The notes under the pieces: generated by a model
Database searches by the model: none
What the model saw: only the letters and a program-made list of their open reading frames with translations
Told to the model about the DNA's origin: nothing
NCBI GenBank assembly: GCA_025331565.1
Contig: JAFREQ010000030.1
Location: 7,004,501-7,068,500 of the forward strand
Direction of reading: 5' to 3'
Origin: Holacanthus passer
Lineage: Eukaryota > Chordata > Actinopteri > Pomacanthidae
DNA: 64,000 bases
Part shown: positions 58,501 through 64,000 of the stretch, piece by piece
Layout of the letters: each line of letters opens with the position of its first letter
Numbering within the stretch: position 1 is the stretch's first letter
Translations under genes and position numbers: made by a program

Positions 58501-59466
58501 CTCTTGGCTCAGCTGAAAAATTGAGGAGACTATAAGCTACAAGCACACTCTGAAATGTTTCATCTTTTCCGAACAGGCCCTGTGTCTGCTGCTCTGCGAT
58601 TTTGGGTAGAGAGGTGAGGGGAAGGTGATAGAGCATAAGGCTTTTTGAATGCAAAAGAATGCCCTGACCTAAGTTGACATAAGAATGGATTTGTGAATAT
58701 TCTCTAACTTTTTTTCCTCACTTCCCCAAGTTTTTGACTGTTCAATTAGTGCAAATAGCTGAGCAAAGACAACTAACAACAGTTTCTATAAGTTGAGTCT
58801 TTCCTCTGAAAAGACTGAGACTGACGCCAGACCCTCATCCACAAACTCACTCCATGTGTGCTGGTGTTTATAGTTGGAGGGGTGGGGGTCGGGCTAAGAC
58901 AGAGAGAGAAAAGAAAATTGGCCTGGTCAGAGCCGGGATTCTCAAGGGGAATGTACAACACAATAGCAACATTTTTTTCAACTCGTGGTTGCAGCACACT
59001 CCCAGTTGTCCCTCCTCCCTCTCTTTCCTTCTCTCTCTTTTCCTCCTCCCCCTCTGTCTTAACACAGTCTCTCCTTCACTCCTCCCCTCTGCTTCTTCAC
59101 TGACTCCCTTGCTTCCCCCAATCCACATTTCTGACTCTAAGCGGGGAATGGCTAACACCATGGTCTCGGTGCGCAGCTCCGAGCTGGGGCCCCTCGCCTG
59201 GGACACTGTCACTAAACGTCAGCTCTTCCTACAGACAGTCTCCTCCAAGCTGGGGCCCAATGCCAGGCAGCAGGGAAGAGGCATCAGGGTGGATAAGGGG
59301 CCCTTGGAACCGGCTCCACCTCCAGGGTCAGGGACCGGCCTTCCAGGACAGGGGAGCCCCGGGCCAAGGCAAACTCAGAGTGATGGCTCCACATTGAGAG
59401 AGGATGGACAGAGCGATGGGGGTGCTTCTCCAATGAGAGCGAGGCAGAACCAAAGTCAGTCCCAGG
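55549..59466 (+). CDS. mtus1: Microtubule-associated tumour suppressor 1, N-terminal part (partial)
   Basis: Three consecutive phase-compatible coding exons: 55549-56742, 56823-57278 and 59142-59466, about 658 codons; the gene continues past the window. The protein is low-complexity and charged. It has a ten-Ser run near residue 40, an eight-Asp run followed by three Glu near residue 205, and long Ser/Thr/Pro segments. LDLKNVKAKVGSRSTL near residue 380 matches the FKNVKAKVMSR segment I recall from long MTUS1 isoforms, which bind microtubules through a later coiled-coil region not present here. Position next to mtmr7, as on human 8p22, supports MTUS1 over MTUS2. The start ATG has an A at -3 and no in-frame ATG just upstream. 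The last exon could also serve as an alternative first exon (MANTMVSVRSSELGPL). Confidence 0.65.
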
Positions 59467-60105
59467 GTGAGTCAGTATGGTTTCTGTATGTATGTACAGA
59501 CATAAACGTGAGCTATTTCAGTACCGACGCATCACAGACTTCATAAAACCTGAAATGTAAACACACCGCAGCATGCTGCACATGGAGTATGTGTCTACTC
59601 TACTCAAAAACACAGTTCTTGGCGTCTCTCTTCCTGTCAGGCATATAGACTCATATGTCAATTGGTATGTGTGTATGCGTGTGTGTGTTGGAAGAAAAAC
59701 TCTGCTTCGTCTCTGCAACAGACTCAGGAAATGAGCAGGCTCACACTGCAGAGCTGTGAGTTAATATGCCTTCCACATACCAGTACACCTCTCACATGCA
59801 CGCACACACTCTCATTCACAGACGTACTCTGTTTTGCAGGTCCGAGCACACAATGTTGTGTGATTTCCACACTTTGTCACATACAGTGAGCAACTTGCTG
59901 AAAGACAGGCATGTACTATTACTGACTATTTGTGTGTGTGTGTGTGTCTGTGTGTGTGCATATGTGCAGCTGGTGATTAGGTTCCTCATCATGTTAAGAG
60001 TTTGTTTCAGCTGCAGTGTTGCATAAGAGCAGAGCTTTCCTTCTTTAAATCTTTGTCTTCAATCTCTGTCTGCATTTAAAATACAGTTCACAAACTGTAC
60101 ACTCG

Positions 60106-60108
<3 letters not shown>

Positions 60109-60159
<51 letters not shown>
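60109..60159. repeat. GT microsatellite, about 25 units
   Basis: Uninterrupted TG units in mtus1 intronic DNA. Confidence 0.95.
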
Positions 60160-60163
<4 letters not shown>

Positions 60164-62271
60164 ATGAGCGAGCTAATTTTACCCTAGACTTCCCTGTTTG
60201 ACTTCAGAGGAAGTTAAAGAACAAATGGATAACTTTTCTGTCTTTACTGCTTTCATGATCTCCCCCCGTTGCTGTTGGCGTCATGTCAGTCGCATCCTGA
60301 CATTGCAGCCTGCACTCTGTGCATGTGCGTGTGTTAGTAAATATAGCGTAATGGTATGCTGCCAGTGATGAGACACTGTTCAGTCACTCAGCTTAAACAT
60401 GGTGTCCCCTGTCTGGTGTCCTGTAATTCTACTATTGTGTGTATGTGTCTGTGTGTGTGTGTGTGTTTGTGTGTATGCATGCATGTGTGCGCATGCGTGT
60501 AACTTGACCCTTGTTTTCCATAATCACTGAACTGCAGTGTGTCATTTACATAGCGGAAAATGCCTATGTGCATATTATGTGTTAGTCTGTGAGTGAATTG
60601 TATTTCTGTGCGTGTGTGTAAGACCAGATCTTTTTCCTCATAAAGGTCACATTCTGATGGACAAAAGCTTGTCTGTCCTCTCTGCTGATACACAGGAACA
60701 AACGGATGCCTCTTGACCTCATACTGAGATTGCAATCAATGGATTCCTTTGAGTGTGTGTGTCTGCATTTGGATGTTTTGAATTTGACTTGATTATTAAT
60801 TACAAATCTTTTCCATTACTGGTTTAGCCAGCATATTCATGTGCTCAGTGTTTTATCTGTATTTGGATGTGACAGACTTCTGTAAACTGTTAAATCAAAG
60901 AAATTCACCTGAACGAGGGCAAACTGACCAGTCCACATTTTATCAAGGGGTCAGTTTAGGGTCAGGTCTTGTGTTAGCATGCCAACAATTTTCAATTCAT
61001 TGTCCCTTTGCTTGTCTACGTGTTAAACTGCTTAACATGCATCTGCACATCTAATTGCTTAACAGTTTAATGTATCCCGTGGCCACATGGACGCTGCAGC
61101 ATATGGTTGCCTTTCTTGTTGCCTTGACTCTTGAGTTTGAGTGTGGATTTGGTTATGTCACTCAACCATTTACTGCTGTGGAGTCCCCAAGGCACAACAC
61201 CTCGTATATTATTCATGACATTATCATTGCAGATAACAGAGGGCTGGTATCTCCAGTGTAGGAGACTTATTTATTAAGTAGAATTTAGGCCGGAAGAGGC
61301 CTTGGTTCATTTGCTGCCGTGAGTTCTCAAAACAAATATAATGATCCTCACACAGTAAGCCACCAGTTTTCTTTTTAAGCATTATTATAAGCAGGATTTC
61401 ATATACACTCTTTCCAAAACATGACAGAAGAACTGATAACTCATTGTTGTAAAGTTTACTGGTATGAAAACATATTTCAGTTATAGTAGCAGCTGCACAC
61501 TTTTGATGTTTTAGTTTATAATCCTGTATATATTACTTCACTGCAACCATTTTTGAAGAACACAATGACAGTTTTTACATGCTTCCAAGCAGCCATTAAT
61601 TTTCATGCAGGTGCAGAATGAAAATCAACTGAGAAATAAAACTAAGGTAGATAAATCCTCATCATGTTTTGGTAAAGTTATCTTAGTGTCCTGGAGTCAG
61701 TACAGTCAGATACAGTCGTCAGATACAGTTGAGAGCGGGATCAGTTTAAAAACAAATAATCTTGTTAGTACCTAGTTCTTGTAGGAGTCTCAGACATGTG
61801 ATGTCTGAGCAGGCTGTTGAAAAGCATTTACAAGCGATGCTTTTGGAAAACAAAGTCCAGAAGAAAAACAATTGGCAAACACTGTTGTCGTGAAAGGGAG
61901 GATGTGAATTTGTTAGTTTCTGGCTTTGAAGTAACATCCAAGTCTAAACAATCAGCAGCAGAACAACAATTTAGAGTTTGCTCGTGGCTTAGAATTAGGC
62001 TAAAGTCAGGGATTACACAAGGAATGTAGTCACGAAAAGCACCAGACTGATGTAGTCAGACAATTGTGTCTACATGTTTGTGTATCAACAGTAGGCATGA
62101 GGCTGATACCGTGAGCCAGCTCTTACCTAACATTGATTTCCTAGGTAAGAGAATCCAGCTACTTTCTTCTGGCTGGCTTTTCATCAGAACTGAAACCAAA
62201 TGAAGCCAGATGTTTCCTGCTGGCTTCAGTCACAGCACAAGTTTTACTGCTGCTCTATCTTCGCCCAGAGA

Positions 62272-62274
<3 letters not shown>

Positions 62275-62308
<34 letters not shown>
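62275..62308. repeat. GT microsatellite, 17 units
   Basis: Uninterrupted GT units in mtus1 intronic DNA. Confidence 0.95.
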
Positions 62309-62310
<2 letters not shown>

Positions 62311-63275
62311 ATGTGAGGTAATGTAATTGCGGTGAACACATGTAAACCTTTTTTCCCCTCTCTTTATAACAAGTCTTGTTTTTTCACAGTTCTTTGTGCT
62401 CTCTGTCTCTCTCTGCCCTTTGCCAGGCAGTACTCATGTTTGTAGGAAGTTGAGAGAAAGCCAGTGAAAGTTTGAAACTTTGATGATCTCTGTGGATAAA
62501 CAAAGTTGTTGCAGTATATAATAGGATACAGCACAAAAACAATCATACAAAACCAACAGTGTTAAGTCCAACTGTATGAAATGACATTAAATACATCATG
62601 TGCAGGATATACAAATTAACAACAGAAAGTCTGTGTAAAAAAGAACATTTAGGAGCAAAATGATCTTTAAGAGAGTCCGACTCCATTAAGGCCCCAAAAA
62701 AAGTGGGATAAGTTGTATATTTTGTCATCAGTATGTTAGGAGGACTGAGCATTTAAATAGGTGAAAGGTCCACTACAACCTTGCATAATTTTCAGTATAG
62801 GTGTAGAGGTTCTTCATAGCTAATATGTCTAGTTAAGATGCTTCCATGCTTATGCTTCAAATGGTGGAGCCGTGATATGGCGTCCTGTCACTTCTAATGA
62901 CTGCTAAAGTTCTCTTGTCATGTCATAGTATCTAGTCCACAGTTAGTCTGTTCCTCAAGCTGCAATGTGTCACAGTATCTGTTCATTCAGCTTGCCCTGA
63001 AGAACACTTTCCATGATCACAACGAGTTAACATTAAAATAAGTCAAATCAATTTTCAGCCAAAAGATGAACTTTTGTTCCTGTATGAAGTCAAACAAATA
63101 AGTGGAGTTCCCTGCCTTCAACACAACTTAAACACTTTTAACACGTTTCTCTGTTTTGCTTTGTCAAATGTAAATATGGGCAGTTTGTTAGACAGTTTTA
63201 ATTCATCCTTTATTGAGACTAAGCTATGGATGTTGAGATGTGATAATGAAAAATAAAAGTTTATCTTTATTTCAG

Positions 63276-63350
63276 AGGACAAATCGGAGCAGGAGACTGA
63301 CTTCACTGACCGTGTTCTCATTAAAAGTGAAGCTAAGATATCCTATTGTT
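63276..63350 (+). other. mtus1: Candidate next mtus1 exon
   Basis: TTTATCTTTATTTCAG at 63260-63275 is a good acceptor. Completing the phase-1 codon left by the previous exon gives EDKSEQETDFTDRVLIKSEA, hydrophilic like the rest of the protein. No convincing donor follows, so the exon end is unknown and it may be chance. Confidence 0.22.
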
Positions 63351-64000
63351 TGTCACATCACATTTTGTTCCTCTCTTACTGGTGTTTCTTTGTACTACAG
63401 TCCCCATGTCCCTGTCTTGGTGTGTAGAGGAGGGTATCGTAGCTCTCAGGGGAATTCATTCTCTGGTTTTAGGAAAGAATGTGTGATTCAGTCCACAAAA
63501 ATGAAGGGTTTGAGACGTTGTGCTGCACATTTCCGTAGCTATAGACCTACAGCCTCTGCTGCAGTAGCATGTTAAGCAAAATCCTGACAACTGGCAGCCT
63601 GTAAGTCAGCTTTGTTCTGCTGTGTAAATATTGAGCTGTAATATCACAGTGCCTCTCTCAGGTAACACTTGACCTTTTTCTTACCTGTGCATGGCCTCTT
63701 CTTCCTCTATTGCTTTTGTAGTTCAGAAGGTATAAAGCTGTTCTCTGGTTAGTGTCATTAGATGTGACATTAAACTAACAGTGCATGTGTTGCATCTGTG
63801 TTTATTGGCTTGTGTATTCTCTGATCAAGGAGACATTTCTGCTTCAGTGTTAAGGTAATTATTAGATGAAGGTTATTTACCCGTGTGTGACATGAATACC
63901 TGCCTCTTTCTTTCTTCTTCTTCATGATTGGTCAGCTCACAAAAACAACTGTTTGTTTTTTGTGTGTTTTGTGTTTAAACAATCACATGCATACACAGTT

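Larger units (their letters stand above)
59467..64000 (+). other. mtus1: mtus1 intronic DNA to window end
   Basis: About 4.5 kb following the donor G|GTGAGT at 59466/59467. It holds GT/CA microsatellites and one weak exon candidate at 63276. I see no other gene and no clear transposon. Confidence 0.45.

Noticed and set aside
58854..59141. Open frame upstream of the third mtus1 coding exon
   Set aside because: The frame is continuous with the exon, but the sequence is a CT-rich tract with the look of a splice-acceptor or promoter region rather than coding.

Overview
This is vertebrate nuclear DNA, most likely from a ray-finned (percomorph-type) teleost. Coding sequence is split into short exons with GT-AG boundaries and separated by AT-rich introns. 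The proteins are typical vertebrate families. Intergenic and intronic DNA is full of Tc1-like transposon fossils, LINE 3' ends, tRNA-derived SINE-like repeats and CA/GT microsatellites of the kind common in fish. There are no bacterial operons and no CRISPR array.

Layout. (1) 1-1060: a decayed Tc1-like element with other repeats nested in it. (2) 1.06-4.2 kb, minus strand: hmgb2, a chromatin HMG-box protein, with four coding exons (216 aa), an untranslated first exon and a compact promoter carrying three CCAAT boxes. (3) 4.2-7.7 kb: intergenic DNA that ends in a roughly 1.4 kb transposon-like repeat lying directly against the start of the next gene. (4) 7.85-14.92 kb, plus strand: pmm2, phosphomannomutase 2, with eight coding exons (250 aa); its introns hold a 1.27 kb long inverted repeat, a 28-bp-stem hairpin, a Tc1 remnant and a LINE 3' end. 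(5) 15-19.3 kb: tail-to-tail intergenic DNA with a second Tc1 fossil. (6) 19.33-31.25 kb, minus strand: mtmr7, a myotubularin-family lipid phosphatase, with fourteen coding exons (663 aa) and an intact CSDGWDR active site; one intron carries a tRNA-Lys sequence joined to a LINE-like tail. (7) 31.25-33.5 kb: divergent promoter region. (8) 33.3-64 kb, plus strand: the 5' part of a long gene I assign to mtus1 (microtubule-associated tumour suppressor 1), with a probable untranslated exon near 33.4 kb, a repeat-filled intron of about 21.6 kb, then coding exons at 55.5, 56.8 and 59.1 kb. The 3' end, including the expected coiled-coil region, lies beyond the window.

The genes share no pathway: hmgb2 acts in chromatin, pmm2 supplies mannose-1-phosphate for glycosylation, mtmr7 is a phosphoinositide phosphatase, and mtus1 is microtubule-associated. 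The mtmr7-mtus1 pairing matches the neighbourhood on human 8p22, which supports those two names. Gene models were built by hand from reading frame, splice sites and remembered family sequences. Coding exons of hmgb2, pmm2 and mtmr7 are secure; untranslated exons, promoters and mtus1 details are less so. I found no clearly new biological system. The most interesting items are the tRNA-Lys/LINE-tail fusion, the long inverted repeat and hairpin inside pmm2, and the repeat abutting the pmm2 start.
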